Origin: Brachyhypopomus gauderio
Lineage: Eukaryota > Chordata > Actinopteri > Gymnotiformes > Hypopomidae
Length of the DNA stretch: 64,000 bases
NCBI RefSeq assembly: GCF_052324685.1
Contig: NC_135222.1
Location: 17,132,373 to 17,196,372 of the forward strand
Direction of reading: 5' to 3'
Shown here: piece after piece, positions 25,801-50,445 of the stretch
How the letters are laid out: each line of letters opens with the position of its first letter
Position numbering within the stretch: the stretch's first letter is position 1
Program-made: the position numbers and the translations under genes
Notes under the pieces: generated by a model
What the model was told of the DNA's origin: nothing
The model's input: the letters and a program-made list of their open reading frames with translations, nothing else
The model's database searches: none

Positions 25801-27179
25801 TTGCATGAACTTACTGGTTTAAAAAGGTCCAGCCAAAAAAGGTCCATCTAATTTACAAAAAAATTTTACACTTACACCAAATGCAATGGATAAACCCAGG
25901 TATGAGGCCACATGCAACCATTAAGCAATGATTAACCAAACTCACACCAGTGCCATCAGTTCAGACACAGTTCAATAAGCCCTCTTTTTGGGGTTATGTT
26001 ACACTTAACATAGCTGAAGTGGTGGACTACGATGCAAAAGGTTGGATAAAGCATAGTGGTTTGAGAAAAGGCACACACAGGTACCACGAGATAAATACAT
26101 AACTGCAGTGATCTCCATACAATCCTCATAAATTAGTAAGTGCAGGATTAGTAGTTTCTCAGAGATCTCCATATTATCCTCAAATAAATGAGTAAGTGTG
26201 AGATTAGTAGTTACTCAAGTGCTTTTAGGTGCCAATGAAGAGTTGCGGTACTCTTGAATGGGTGGGTCTTCAGTCTGGGTTAGAACAGCACAGGACTGCT
26301 GTACTAGTGGACATGCATTCACCTGGGTGCCAGTCACATCTTCTCTTTCAGGAGATACGCTGTACTTTAGACACAAACGCTGCACATGCAGAGTGAGACT
26401 AGTGCTTTCAGGTAGGAGGGGCAAGAACAATGTAAAAAATAGATGAATAGGGTAGTAACTTTTATACTGAGTGGGAGCTGTGTAAGGTGCACCTGGTTTA
26501 TAACACTCTGTCCTTCTGCTACCGTCTGTTGACTATAATGCTATAGGCGAGCAGTATTTCATTCATGAAGGATCCAATATTTTACTGGATTGTTGTTTTA
26601 AACTATTTTTGAAAAATCAAAATGTATGAATTTAATTTCAAAACATGATTTATTTTCAGTGAAAATAACGTGGTGGTTTATTTATGTGTATTTTTTTAAT
26701 TGCTTTGGTAATCCTTTATATATTTTTTATGCCTGGATTCAAATATGCAGGTTAAGATCCAAGATAATTTGCTTACATGCTTTTGTATGAAATTATCTAA
26801 AATAACGTGATACATATGCTATGCTTTTCTCAAATCTGAATACCTCTCTGTGAACAGAGTCCGTAATTAAAGAAGAACACATCATTATCATAATAACTAA
26901 TATAATGAATATAATGATTTGTTTATTTATGCATCCTAACGCCACTTAAAAATCATATATGTCTGCGAATGTGGTGAAAACTGTTTCGCCTCAGCAATGA
27001 TACGACCGTATGGTTTTTCCAAGTGGTACTACACAGTTCTTTGGTGTTCATCTCGTAAAAGCTAAAGCCCAGAAGTGTCCGTGAGGCTGAAAGGGCCGAC
27101 GACACTACGTATAGGCCGAAAAGAAACAATAATCCCCATGATCGTAAGATAAAAGCGAAAGCCATCGCGAAAAATGACC
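25801..27179. other. anos1-senp5 intergenic spacer
   Basis: AT-rich sequence without coding potential. A roughly 58-bp imperfect duplication (TGATCTCCATACAATCCTCA and its copy) lies near 26110-26215. Confidence 0.6.
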
Positions 27180-27553
27180 GTGAGAACGTTGACAACTCGC
27201 CCGAACAATAGAGGGCGACGTCTGCGGCCGCGCGACGCGTTCAGATGACGCAAACACCAAGCGACGCAGCAACTTTGCAGCTACAGCGCTAGCTAACTAA
27301 CTAGCTAGAAGATTCGCTTAAAGCATAAAATGTTTGATGGTTTTATTACAGCCTGCATACTTGTTCTCAAAAGTGTCGTGTGCATATATTTTCGCATATT
27401 TGCACGAAAGTGCAATGTATAAGTTACTGTGTATATAGTGAATGTGCTGTTTTACTTGAATATTCGGTAACGTTAGCCAGTTGTCGCCTAGCAGCGCTGC
27501 TCGGGGCGCGTGCTAACGCAGCATAGCGAGCTAAGCTAACAGCTAACAGCGAG
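27180..27553 (+). promoter_or_regulatory. senp5: senp5 CpG-rich promoter and probable non-coding exon 1
   Basis: The sequence changes abruptly from AT-rich DNA to CpG-rich DNA at about 27180-27630 (for example GCGGCCGCGCGACGCG at 27223-27238). A CRE/AP1-like TGACGCAA lies near 27246. The stretch ends in a good donor (GAG|gtatgtg, GT at 27554). No ATG-led coding sequence here joins the SENP5 frame, so I infer a 5'UTR exon spliced to the acceptor at 28545. The transcription start is not determined. Confidence 0.55.
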
Positions 27554-28545
27554 GTATGTGTGAGTTCCTCACGGCGGACAGTTCTCGTATCCCACCGCCT
27601 GTTTTATCTGTCGTCGTGTGCATATGCCGAGCCGGTGGACCTAACGGCCGTGTATGTGTTGGGTTATGTGGGGCAGAAATAAACACTAGTGTAGTTGTAG
27701 GGGCGGGACAGCTAGCCTAGCCTAGCCTGGTGTGTAAACAGTGTAAACTGGAGAGCTTCAGTGTGGGGTTCATCCACCTCACGGGTAGGAGAGAAGAGCC
27801 CGCTGTGGTGTATAACCTGTCGTGTTATAGTCTAATTCTTGCATAATAACTGTAATAAATACCATGTTAGTCGGCTAGCTGGCTAGATATCTACATAGTC
27901 TAGCTGTCCCTTTGTTAGCAAAACACACTTTTCCTGGTGTTACCGTTACATAAATGACTACTTGTAGCTAGTTGCCACAGACCTCCCTTAAAATGTTATT
28001 TATGTATTATTTACTAATAACACGTATAGAGTTGGACACAAAATGTATCTTCATTTAACGTTTTATTTATTTTAAACGATGGTGAGGAACGAGGGGAGGA
28101 AAGATCTAACAAGTAGTGATGTGTTGTGCAGCCAAGCAGTAATTACACAATATAAAGGTGAAAGTGGTTTACAATACCATCCACAGATCGATGGACAGAT
28201 GAAATTAATAAATCTGTGTGGATTGCACCACATACTCAAAACTTTCATTTATATTGGCATTTATTGATTAACTAGTGTCACAGTTTTGGGGAACAGATTA
28301 CTTTTGTTTTTTTAAAACACTTTTCTGTGCATTAGCTCACCATCAGGATTTTGATTATGGTAAGATATGATTTATATCTCATAATGCATGTAGTATGGAC
28401 TTAGCTACTAAATGGCCAACCACATTTTTGACCATGATCCTATTAGTTTAGTGGAAAAAGAGGTGTCAGAAATCAGCAACAATAATACAAATACCATCAC
28501 TGTTTATTATGGTTTACTCCTTTGTCAGTTCTCTTATGACCTCAG
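27554..28545 (+). other. senp5: senp5 intron 1 (inferred)
   Basis: Begins GTATGTG and ends CCTCAG. Contains short AGCTAGCCTAGCCTAGCC-type repeats and AT-rich sequence; nothing coding. Confidence 0.45.
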
Positions 28546-28732
28546 ATGTCGGATTAACATGTCATCCGGACAGAAGTCGGAGATTGAGTAGCTCAGTCCG
28601 AGTCCTCTTAGTTTCAGCCCACCAGTCCAGTTCCAGCGTGAGGTCCATACTGGAGGAAGCCAATGGTGGAGGCGTGCTGAAACATTGAGGCAGAGGCAGG
28701 ACCAGGCCCTGGAGGAATGGGCCGGGCTGGGT
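28546..28732 (+). other. senp5: senp5 exon 2 leader with two short uORFs
   Basis: The probable acceptor CCTCAG ends at 28545. The leader opens directly with an ATG (28546, stop after three codons). A second ATG near 28559 runs ten codons to TAG. Both uORFs end before the main start and are out of frame or closed. Their presence suggests leaky scanning or reinitiation, but only if exon 2 really begins at 28546. Confidence 0.4.
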
Positions 28733-31700
28733 ATGAGGGTTCAAGTTCATAACGGGTCCGAGCAGGCGAAGTCGGCTCCAGCCGAGATGTCTGAGAATGG
28801 CCGCTCGCGGAGGAAACGCGTCCCCAAGTTGTGTGACTGCTGTGGGGCAAATGGTGCGGCCCACACCCCCGGCCACCACCAGGCCACCAAGAGACGGGGG
28901 CGCAGGAAGAAAGAGCCAGTGAGCGAGGTGGAGGTAGCCACAGACAACCACATCAGTTCCACAATTATCGACCTGGTCTCAACACCGGAGCCAAACACGC
29001 TGACTGAGTGGGAGATGCAGCAGGAAATGCTCTGTGACCCTGCCACCATGCTAAGGGAGGCGTGGCCTCCAGGCAGTGACCCAACCACCACGCTAAAGGA
29101 GGCGGGGCCTCCAGGCAGTGAACCAACCACCACGATAAGGGAGGCGGGGCCTCCAGCTGGCGACTCAACTGTGCTGCACAATGGCACTGTGCTTAGTCGA
29201 GAAAACAGCCCAGCACCAAACAGGAAGGATCCCATGTCACTGAGTGACCCCAAAGAGTCCAATTCTGACACATGTGTTCGTCCAGCACAGGACAGTTTGG
29301 ACACACACAGCAATCCTACACAGGCTAGCATTATGCCTCCTGTTGAATGCGTCCAGGCCAGTACAACAGCACACAGTGACTGCCCAAAAACACCAGCAGC
29401 CCCTGACACACAAAGCCTCCGCCTGGGTATGGACCACACGGCAGACGGTGATGCCATGGAAGTTGAACATGCTGTGTACCCTGTTTACCTGAACACCGAG
29501 GCCTTGTGGGACCATCGCTATTACAGATGCCCCCCCGGGGAAGCACGCTGCACTGAAGACCTGCCGGATGCACCCCAGCCTTCTCCACAGACCCAACACG
29601 ACCATATCGTAGAGCTCATTCACGGTACGCCGCAGTTGACCTCTGTAGTTTTAGTTTTTACCGACGTGGCCTTGTGTTCATATGTGCTGTCATCTTTTCA
29701 CAGAGTTTCTGGAGGATTTCTATGAGAAGTACGGGAGCTTCATTCCACTGATGGAGGAGATGATACTGGAGTTCCTGAACAAACAATTGAACTCTGACCT
29801 AAAGGACAGGCATGTTCATTCTCCCCTACATGAAATGAAGGTATTGTAGTACTATTGAGCTGGTAACATTCACTGTATTCTCTATAATGTGAGCTAAATT
29901 CTTCACACAGGAAAAAAATGATAAGCACAGAAGTAATGAAGTACAAGTCAGGCTTGGCCTGTGCTCCTATGACCTTCAGAGTGACCTACAACAAGCACAT
30001 TCTGGCCCTGGAGGACCTCACAACACTTGACGACCAGAACTGGGTGAATGACCAGGTGAGACATCCCAAGAGTGCAGTGAAATGAAGTCTTTACGCCACA
30101 GATCAGGCAGGATGCCAATGCACATGGCTTTGTCGTGTGGATTTTTTCAGATCATAAACATGTATGGTGAACTGATCATGGAAACGACAAACCACAAGGT
30201 ATAATACATACACGAAGGCGGACACGTGTGCTGTGTGTTGTGTTATGCAGACTCTTGGGAGCAGTGTTGTTGGCATTAACGCGAGACATGTCTGTGTTGT
30301 TTCTCCTCCCAGATACATTTCTTCAACAGTTTCTTTTACAAACAGCTTGTAGCAAAAGGCTACGAGGGAGTGAAGAGGTGGACCAAAAAGGTAATTTGGA
30401 AGCAGGCGAGCTCTCAGGAGTGATTCACATTGGGCTCTCAGGAGTGATTCACACCGAGCTCTCAGGAGTGATTCATACTGGTTAAAACCAGGAGTGATTC
30501 ACACTGGGCTCTCAGGAGTGATTCATACTGGTGAAAACCAGGAGTGATTCACACTGGGCTCTTAGGAGTGATTCACACTGGGCTCTTAGGAGTGATTCAC
30601 ACTGGGCTCTCAGGAGTGATTCATACTGGTGAAAACCAGGAGTGATTCACACTGGGCTCTCAGGAGTGATTCATACTGGTGAAAACCAGGAGTGATTCAC
30701 ACTGGGCTCTCATGAGTGATTCACACTGGGCTCTCAGGAGTGATTCATACTGGTGAAAACCAGGAGTGATTCACACTGGGCTCTCAGGAGTGATTCATAC
30801 TGGTGAAAACCAGGAGTGATTCATACTGGTGAAAACCAGGAGTGATTCACACTGGGCTCTCATGAGTGATTCACACTGGGCTCTCAGGAGTGATTTATAC
30901 TGGTGAAAACCAGGAGTGATTCACACTGGGCTCTCAGGAGTGATTCACACTGGGCTCTCAGGAGTGATTCATACTGGTGAAAACCAGGAGTGATTCACAC
31001 TGGGCTCTCAGGAGTGATTCATACTGGTGAAAACCAGGAGTGATTCACACTGGGCTCTCATGAGTGATTCACACTGAGCTCTCGGGAGTGATTCACACTG
31101 GGCTCTCGGGAGTGATTCACACTGGGCTCTCGGGAGTGATTCACACTGGGCTCTCGGGAGTGATTCACACTGGGCTCTCAGGAGTGATTCATACTGGTGA
31201 AAACCAGGAGTGATTCACACTGGGCTCTCAGGAGTGATTCATACTGGTGAAAACCAGGAGTGATTCACACTGGGCTCTCAGGAGTGATTCATACTGGTGA
31301 AAACCAGGAGTGATTCACACTGGGCTCTCATGAGTGATTCATACTGGTGAAAACCAGGAGTGATTCACACTGGGCTCTGTGAATCACCAGTGATTCATAC
31401 TGGTGAAAACCAGGAGTGATTCACACTGGGCTCTCAGGAGTGATTCATACTGGTGAAAACCAGGAGTGATTCACACTGGGCTCTCAGGAGTGATTCACAC
31501 TGGGCTCTCAGGAGTGATTCATACTGGTGAAAACCAGGAGTGATTCACACTGGGCTCTCAGGAGTAAATCATACTCATGAAAACCAGGTTCGAGAACACG
31601 GGCATGACTTCAGGAGTTCGTACACAGTAACAGACTGGGCGTGTTGTTCAGCGGCCCTGAAGTGCCCAGTGGGTCTAAGTGTCCAGTGTAAATTAGACCT

Positions 31701-32452
31701 GTGAACTTGCTTGTGGTTTATTGGCTGTGTTTTTTGCTGTCTCATAGGTGGATTTGTTTTCGAAGAGACTGCTGCTAATTCCCCTTCACTTGGAGATTCA
31801 CTGGTCCCTCATAACTGTGGACATCTCCAAGCAAAACATAAACTTCTATGACTCCCAAGGAATACTGTTCAAGTTTGCTGTTGATGTGAGTGCTTTCTGA
31901 AGATGCAGTCTGAAATTGGTCTTTGGCCTATCTGGGAGTGACTAAATTTTACGCTGAATTCTTCAACAGAACATTTTGAAATACATCTTGGCCGAGGCGA
32001 AGGAGAAGAAGCAGGCTGCGTTTCAGAAAGGCTGGAAGATGACGGTCAACAAGGTTTGGACCAGAGACCAGCCGTCTGACGCCTGGTTGTTTCTATTCAT
32101 GTGAATTTAAAAGACATATTTGGCTATTGTCTTTAAAATGGATAAAAAATAATAATAAAGGACCTTTCTGACTGCATTTTTTCCTTCAGACAATTCCCCA
32201 GCAGAAGAATGATAATGACTGTGGGGTTTTTGTCTTAGAGGTAGGGGTACATTTGTATTCTACACATAAAAGTACATAAACTGCACATGCAGTAAATTCG
32301 ATTCAATCCTCTTCTTCTTTCTGCAGTACTGTAAGTGCCTGGCATTTAAAGAACCCTTACTGTTCACGCAAGACGACATGCCTAAGGTCCGCAAGAGGAT
32401 CTACAAGGAGCTCTGTGACTGCAAGCTCGCCGATGTCCCAACGCCTGTCTAA
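28733..32452 (+). CDS. senp5: Sentrin/SUMO-specific protease 5
   Basis: SENP5 is a nucleolar C48 cysteine protease that matures SUMO precursors and deconjugates SUMO2/3. Coding exons: 28733-29624, 29704-29809, 29911-30055, 30151-30198, 30313-30390, 31748-31885, 31970-32053, 32190-32240, 32327-32452 (TAA); 555 codons plus stop, all in phase. The catalytic residues are visible: His in EIHWS, Asp in FYDSQG, Gln in IPQQKND and Cys in NDCGVF. The catalytic domain fits SENP5 ([20 protein letters not shown]) better than SENP3. The adjacent convergent ncbp2 matches human SENP5-NCBP2 synteny. The N-terminal region is low-similarity, with basic clusters ([14 protein letters not shown]), a CDCCG motif and three 14-residue repeats. 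The start is uncertain: ATG 28733 or ATG 28787 (GAG at -3). The exon ending at 29809 needs a GC donor. Confidence 0.93.
29043..29168 (+). repeat. senp5: Coding 42-bp tandem repeat in senp5 (three copies)
   Basis: Three adjacent 42-bp units inside the large senp5 exon encode variants of [14 protein letters not shown]. The period is a multiple of three, so frame is kept. This is a low-complexity expansion in the poorly conserved N-terminal region. Copy number is a plausible source of length polymorphism. Confidence 0.8.
30406..31575 (+). repeat. About 1.2-kb minisatellite in a senp5 intron
   Basis: Two interleaved unit types alternate: a 24-bp unit (AGGAGTGATTCACACTGGGC plus CTCT variants) and a 26-bp unit (AGGAGTGATTCATACTGGTG plus AAAACC). 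They form composite blocks of about 50 bp. The array begins roughly 15 bp after the donor of the exon ending at 30390 and fills most of that intron. Units carry scattered point changes, so this is a true diverging minisatellite. It is not a CRISPR array, since there are no unique spacers. Confidence 0.95.
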
Positions 32453-33929
32453 GCTTCTACATCTCTGTTGATAAAAGGTTCAAGATTAAGTAGAACAGTG
32501 AGGATGCACCTGCAGCTCATGCTCATAGTTCAGTGTTTCGTTCAGAACGGCGACTAGACGTCCACGGCTCAGACGATTGGTCCTGTATGTTGGAGCTGAA
32601 GCAGCTGCAAAGGCTCATGGTCGTGCACGTTACCCAGTAGTTGCTGCTTTTAGCGGTGACCTGTGGCAGCCCTGAAAACAAACAGCTACTTATTTTGTCC
32701 ATTTCGTAGTATCAAGCCTCTGCAGCTTGTTAAAGTCCCTATCAAAAACATTATCAGGTTTCATTTCAACAGGTATGCAGTGTAGCTACTTGAAGGATCT
32801 ATATTTTGTATTTTTGACTGCATTCTGGATACGGGGTGGTGAACAGCATTTAACAAAGAAACGCTTTTAAACGAATGTACTGTTCAAAATGAACTTTTTC
32901 ACAGAACTTCTAAATGAAAACACACGCTTCAAGCTGTTTGAGTCTCAGACTGACGCCATGACCATTACTCGTATACACCACCCATGGGCCATGTTTTTAT
33001 CTTTGTAATTGTTTTTAGAAGCACTCTAGACACTTTCTTTAATGCCATGTTTTCAAATGCAGCGACATCTAAGGCTTCCTGTAGCATATTTCATTAGCAG
33101 TTCCCTTCATGCACATGGTTACTATTATGAAAAGGGTTTGCCCGTTCCTTCTTTTGCTAGTATTTGACATGAAAGATTAAAGTCCACAGTGATTGAGTCA
33201 TAGTCAAAGCCAGTCCCTCAAGAATTTGTTGTGGCGGTTGATGCTTAATTCACTGATGACAGAAGATGCCACAATGAAAATCTTGCATTTACCTTCTGAA
33301 GATGCTTTACTGTAATGAGCTGAGGCAGTGTGGTACCGCTGTGTGTTCAGAACATTGCCAGCACGTTTGGTGTCCGTTTAGACCACGTTCAGTGACCAAC
33401 AGTTAACATGGTCAGTTGTCAGAGGTATGTCAGTTACTGTATTAGTTACTTGAAATGTAACAAAATTTGACCTCAGTGAGATGCTTCAATTTCATTCTGT
33501 TTGACTACTATTTGTCATTATTTAAACCATATAAAACCAGTTCTTAAAACCTTGTTTTTTTGCTTCTTTCAAATTACAGCAGACTATCAAACATTTACAT
33601 GCGATACAAAGCAGACTGTTAGTTTAGCTGTCAAAATACATGAATTATACTTTTAATGTGTGGTGTAGCAGCCCATTGTTAACCCAAAAGTATCTTCCCA
33701 GAAAACATATCCAGTTTGAACTCTTAACTAACACCATGTCATCTTGACATTTATTAATAATAATTAAAAAAGGGTAAATTCAAAATAGATTAAACTTTCA
33801 CACAGACTTAAACTGCAGATTTGCATACACTTCCTACAAGCTTGTGCATATGCTGAAGGTCAAAAGAATTTCATGGAATATGTACATTGCCCTATAAAAA
33901 AAAGTCCCTAGTAATTGTGATTCTTGGCA
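32453..33929. other. Converging 3' UTRs of senp5 (+) and ncbp2 (-)
   Basis: There is no coding potential between the senp5 stop and the ncbp2 stop. An ATTAAA on the + strand (about 33176) could end senp5. A minus-strand AATAAA (TTTATT at 33750-33755) lies about 175 bp past the ncbp2 stop. On these assignments the transcripts end tail-to-tail about 570 bp apart. Confidence 0.55.
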
Positions 33930-35336
33930 CTAGAACTTGTGCTGTACATCTGTAGACCTCTGTAGCTGAGCTAGTTTTCCATATCCACCTCTTGCAGGAT
34001 CATAATCTTGTCTGTATTCATCTCTGACCTGTGGATGTGTGAGAGACAGCATTTCAGTTTCATTGCCCACAAGACACACCAGTGAAAATGTCCATTCTCC
34101 CCATTCCCTACCTACTCAGAGCTGGTCAACCACCCATTACTCCAATTGTTATTGGTCCTATTCTGACCATGTGATGGGTATGGGAGGTGCATGTTAGTGG
34201 TTGTGGAGATGCTGTGTGCATCAGGCACACCTGGCCAGTTATTTGTACGTGTCACTTTTTGGTTAAAAGGGGTCTGTGGCCCCAAGACAATCAGCCAGCA
34301 ACACTCCTTGGGTCAGAAACTAAAACTGCTAATCCAAGCCAGTGCGGTGAACATGCACTGTACATGTGAAGTCTAACCTTACCTGTCCACCTGACTTGCC
34401 ACGACCATACTGTCTTCCTTCTTTAAAGCCAGCGTCCCAGTCTGTCCTGATAATTCGGTCATCTAACCTGGTTCCATTGATGAATCTCATCGCATGCTCT
34501 GCATCTCCTCGCGTGTAGTACCTTTCAGACACGTTAAGGATTCTAATAGCGAATTCAATTCTAAATAAAAGCAATTTAAATGTAGCCCAGAAATGAGAAA
34601 TTTTAAAAAGGTAATTCAAGAACATGTCAGGTGATTTTCCAAATACATCCCTGGTTTAAATTTCAGTAGAAGGAAAACAAAAGCAGCATTTCAGGCCACT
34701 TATTTGAATCATACCATTTCAGGCAGAAAGGGGAGTAGAAGTCAAAGGGGAGTCCTTCACAGCCAACACAACTTCAGAGATAACCAAAAATGTACAAAAC
34801 CTTTCAATTTTCAAACTGAAGAATGAAAAAGAAAATTGTCCTTATATTTCTGTACCTGCTCTCACAGCTAAACGTCTTTCATAAGTGGTTTACTGCTTAC
34901 TTAGCTCAGTTCAGTGTCTAGTATCTGAATCTGACTTCACCCCTAAAGGAGTGAGAGGCCGGGTGAAGACCCGCGGTGTGCCCTCTCCTCCAGGAAGGAT
35001 ACTCCACGAAACAAAAGCCGCACGCCGTCTTCTTGATCTTGTCGAGGCCGATGACGATGCGCTTGACGTCGCCGCTCTTGGAGAAGAGCTCGTAGACCTG
35101 CTCCTCCGTGGTGTAGAAGGACAGGTTCCCCACGTACAGGGTGTTGCTCTGCTTCAGCAGCTTCTCCTGGTCGTGGCGGTTCCCCTGAGGGAAAAAACAT
35201 CACCGCGAGAGCTCAGCTAAGTCCTTATACAATCAAAAACGCAAAATAAAACAAGTCTTACCTTAAAATGCTGGTCTCTGTATTGACTCACGTCGATGTA
35301 TGAATCGCTAAAAAGAGCGTTTAGTTTAACCGACAT
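33930..35336 (-). CDS. ncbp2: Nuclear cap-binding protein subunit 2 (CBP20)
   Basis: With NCBP1, this protein forms the nuclear cap-binding complex, binding the m7G cap of Pol II transcripts for splicing, export, 3' processing and NMD. Minus-strand exons in transcription order: 35336-35262, 35184-35003, 34521-34383, 34028-33930 (TAG); 164 codons plus stop, all in phase (0, 2, 0). The RRM is intact, with RNP2 LYVGNLSF and RNP1-like ACGFCFVEY. Other hallmarks are [14 protein letters not shown] near the N terminus, [18 protein letters not shown] and GRQYGRG. The cap-stacking tyrosines fall in the Y-rich N-terminal and YVGN segments. The C-terminal tail (RSTDVQHKF) is longer than and unlike the human tail. 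It is convergent with senp5 and divergent from phka2. Confidence 0.97.
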
Positions 35337-35480
35337 CGCTACGGAGTCGCGAGACGCCAACGAGTGAAAACAAGCGGTTAAGCTAACGGCGGCCGCGCGA
35401 CCAGCGGAAGTGACGTCTTCTTGCTCCTTTATGTTGGTGGACCCACGTGATCGCTCGTACCGCCGCCACTGGCTCGGCGG
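35337..35480 (-). promoter_or_regulatory. ncbp2: ncbp2 promoter with ETS/CRE composite site
   Basis: A short CpG-rich block lies immediately upstream of the ncbp2 ATG. It contains GCGGAAGTGACGTC at 35404-35417, which matches the fused ETS (GGAAGT) plus CRE half (TGACGTC) module typical of housekeeping promoters. No TATA box is evident. The next gene on the + strand (phka2) begins within about 0.8 kb, so a shared bidirectional promoter is possible. Confidence 0.55.
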
Positions 35481-35939
35481 TCAAAACGCAATATACGGAA
35501 ATGAACGCGTGGAGACTTTTATGTTGAAAAGATATATTGTAACTCCTTTTTATATTCGGAATTATTTAACATAATTTTTGGCCATTTATTTTTATAAGAT
35601 AAGTTAGTATGACATCAAATGGCTGCGAGGGTGCGAACATAAAAATGGAAGTGTAATTGTAGGATAAGGACTTTTATAGAGAATGTCGGTGTTCCGTATT
35701 TTTGTGTAACTCGAGTGCCGCCGTCTGTCTGTCGGTCGGTCGGTCACACCTGTCCATGCGTCACACCTGTCGGCTTGTGGTGGTCGGAGGCGCTGCGCGT
35801 TGGTCTCCTCCGTGTTTTGATGACTGTCCTCTCTGGATGAGCAGATACACGCGTTTCTCACGGAGACTCGGAGGAAAGTGGACCTGATGTGCCGATAACT
35901 CCGTTCTTGGGAGGGATCCGCGTTGTGTTTAGGTTTGTC

Positions 35940-36059
35940 ATGGCCCGTCGTGGTCAGATCTTCATTTACACCAACATGACTGACCAGGGAAGTGACTCGT
36001 TGTCAAGTAATACACTGTCACTCTCTTCCAGCCTGTCTACTCAGAGACAGAGAAGATGA
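35940..36059 (+). CDS. Upstream ORF (39 codons) in the phka2 leader
   Basis: ATG at 35940 has strong context (G at -3, G at +4) and opens 39 codons (MARRGQIFIYTNMTDQG...), ending at TGA 36057-36059, 77 bp before the phka2 start. It would be translated only if the phka2 transcription start lies upstream and this stretch is not spliced out. I see no resemblance to a known protein, and regulation of phka2 translation is the likeliest role. This is inference from sequence only. Confidence 0.35.
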   Translation: MARRGQIFIYTNMTDQGSDSLSSNTLSLSSSLSTQRQRR

Positions 36060-36136
36060 TATTTGTCTTACTGTAGGCTACGTATGCTCAGTTACAGAAA
36101 TGCCCACCGTGTAAATTGGACCAGACCGAAATAAGG

Positions 36137-48356
<12,220 letters not shown>

Positions 48357-50445
48357 GGAGAGCTGCTCTATACACACGATGACCTCACCACAGATCTAGG
48401 ACCAGTCTCTTTAATGGTATCCTCACCTTTTGCACAGATGTGCAACACTGTAAACCTGATGTCAGATCATCTGAAGAGTGCAGCCTCAACACCAATGCTG
48501 AGGCAATTTGAGTGGCTGACTCACAAAATTGAAAATGAGAATTGGAAAAAAAAAAAACTTCATTCGATGAATGTAATGCTTATCAATACATTTACAACTT
48601 CAAATAAAAATTTTACATTTAGATGGTCTGGCCAGGTAAAGTAATCAATAATTTTAATATTTAATAATTTATGGTTTTATTCAAGAATTAGTTTTTTCAA
48701 ATGTATGCAGAATGTATATGTATTATTAACTTTAAGGGAAAGTATTAGAGGGTCAAACCCTTTCCTTACTGTGTGTGTTGTGCAACCTTTTGAGATATTA
48801 TGAATGTAGGTGGAGTGTGTGTTCATCTGTCTGCTCAGAGACACGGGGTGAGTAGAATTAACCCAGTTACATTTAGTGTCATAACGTTACTTTGTACCAG
48901 CCTGCTGCCTTTTTCAGTAATATACTGCCGACTACGGTGTGATCGTTTGAGCAGTAGAGTCTACCAGTTACGCATGTACTGTACGAGGAGCACGTTTACA
49001 CACACCTGTAATACAAAGACTCCGTCCTACCTGGAGCATGGCTGTAGAAATGTACTGATTCACTGGGAACAAAACATTTTGTTGACTGAGGAACACAGAA
49101 AAAAAAAAACACATACCACAGGGGACAAGTGTTGGGTGTATAACACCACCACCTCCCCTGTGAGTGAGAGAACTGACCCAAGGTCAGTTTTTCTCAGGAC
49201 TATAAAGCAGGAGTGATGGTAGCAGAACTGTTCTGAGAGCAGCCCTGCAGGGTGGAGGTGGGCAGCTGCTTCCTTCTGCTATCCTGAAGTACTTCACGGG
49301 TCCAGACGGCTCAGCCGCCACTCGTGATCTTGGATAAATGAATCGAGTGTGTTTGCTGTTTTTAAAATCGGCTCGTGTAGCTGATGAGATTCTGATTCTG
49401 TGTTTGAATTCTGGACGACGTCCAGACAGTTTAGATTGCAGGCTGGTAAAGCCACTGTTAGCATGGGTCATGTTGGTGTGCTCATAAGCACCACAGCTCT
49501 TAGTGTGCTCAAGTAACTTATTAAAATGATTTATCGCCTTCTGTCTCCCTTTCTTTGTTTCATCTCTACATTTTTATTAGTTGGTCTTAGTTAACAAATG
49601 CAGAATTTGATAGTAAAATGGTGTTTTCATTTGTGACAGTGTGACAATTCATGAATGAATTCTTACTGAAATGTAATTAATTGTCAAACAGAAATTTGTG
49701 TCCATTGTTTTTGCGTGGCTGGCCTCTGAGATCAGAGCTGTGAGGTAGGTGATTGGCACGTATACAGATGGCCTCCCCATGCTGTGTATTCCCACTGGTC
49801 CTGGTCCCAAGGGCAGCAGCATAATGGTAAAATCCCCTCCGTGATGGTTCTGACTAAACTGTGGCCAAGAGCCAGAAGGCAAGCCGGGCCTTCCCCTGGA
49901 ACTGGACTGGTGTGACTGCTATTGAATAAACCCTTCATAAGTCCTTGAAGGATAAAGACAGCGTCTGCAGTTAAACCTTCGGTTCCTCAGCTTAAAAAGT
50001 TCTGACAGTTACACTTTCATTGCTTAATACTTGTAATATAATGTTTATACAAGTAATATAATAATTAACAAGTAATATAATGTTATACAAGTATAATGTG
50101 TAATATGTCTTATTAATATAAATGTATTTGATGAGTTAAGGTGGTAAGTTCAAAATATTTAGATTGTATGACATGACAAATATTTCAGTTGTGACCCTGA
50201 TGGTTTGCCAACAGCCATGAGACTTCAGCTCCATTCCGCTCGATCCACATTCCAGGTTTTCTGTGTGAAGCTATTAGTCTGTCCTAGCAGGCAGGTAGCT
50301 GCTGTATGATTTGTGTCCTGGTGTTGTTGCTTATGCTTTAGAACAGTAGACACAGGCTCAGATAGCTGCCGACGTGTCATTAAGCCTCCTGGGTTAAGAA
50401 TACATAATTAAGGTCACAGTACACACTAGTATCATAGAGACTGCT
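48357..50445 (+). other. phka2 3' UTR, then spacer to mcf2l2
   Basis: A poly(A) signal AATAAA lies near 48604, preceded by about 250 bp of AT-rich UTR. Beyond it, up to about 50.4 kb, I see only unique non-coding sequence with AT-rich stretches (50030-50130). No exon-like open segment has both splice signals and protein similarity. Confidence 0.5.

Noticed and set aside
28747..29457. 236-codon minus-strand open frame opposite senp5
   Set aside because: It is an antisense shadow of the genuine senp5 exon, whose plus-strand frame has correct splice phase and catalytic-domain continuity.
30406..31575. CRISPR-like array
   Set aside because: Units are directly adjacent with no unique spacers, the array lies in a vertebrate intron and no cas genes exist nearby. 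The same applies to 56556-57372.
35604..35887. Counterpart of the human NCBP2AS2 small protein
   Set aside because: I looked upstream of ncbp2 on the opposite strand; the short frames there do not resemble that protein.
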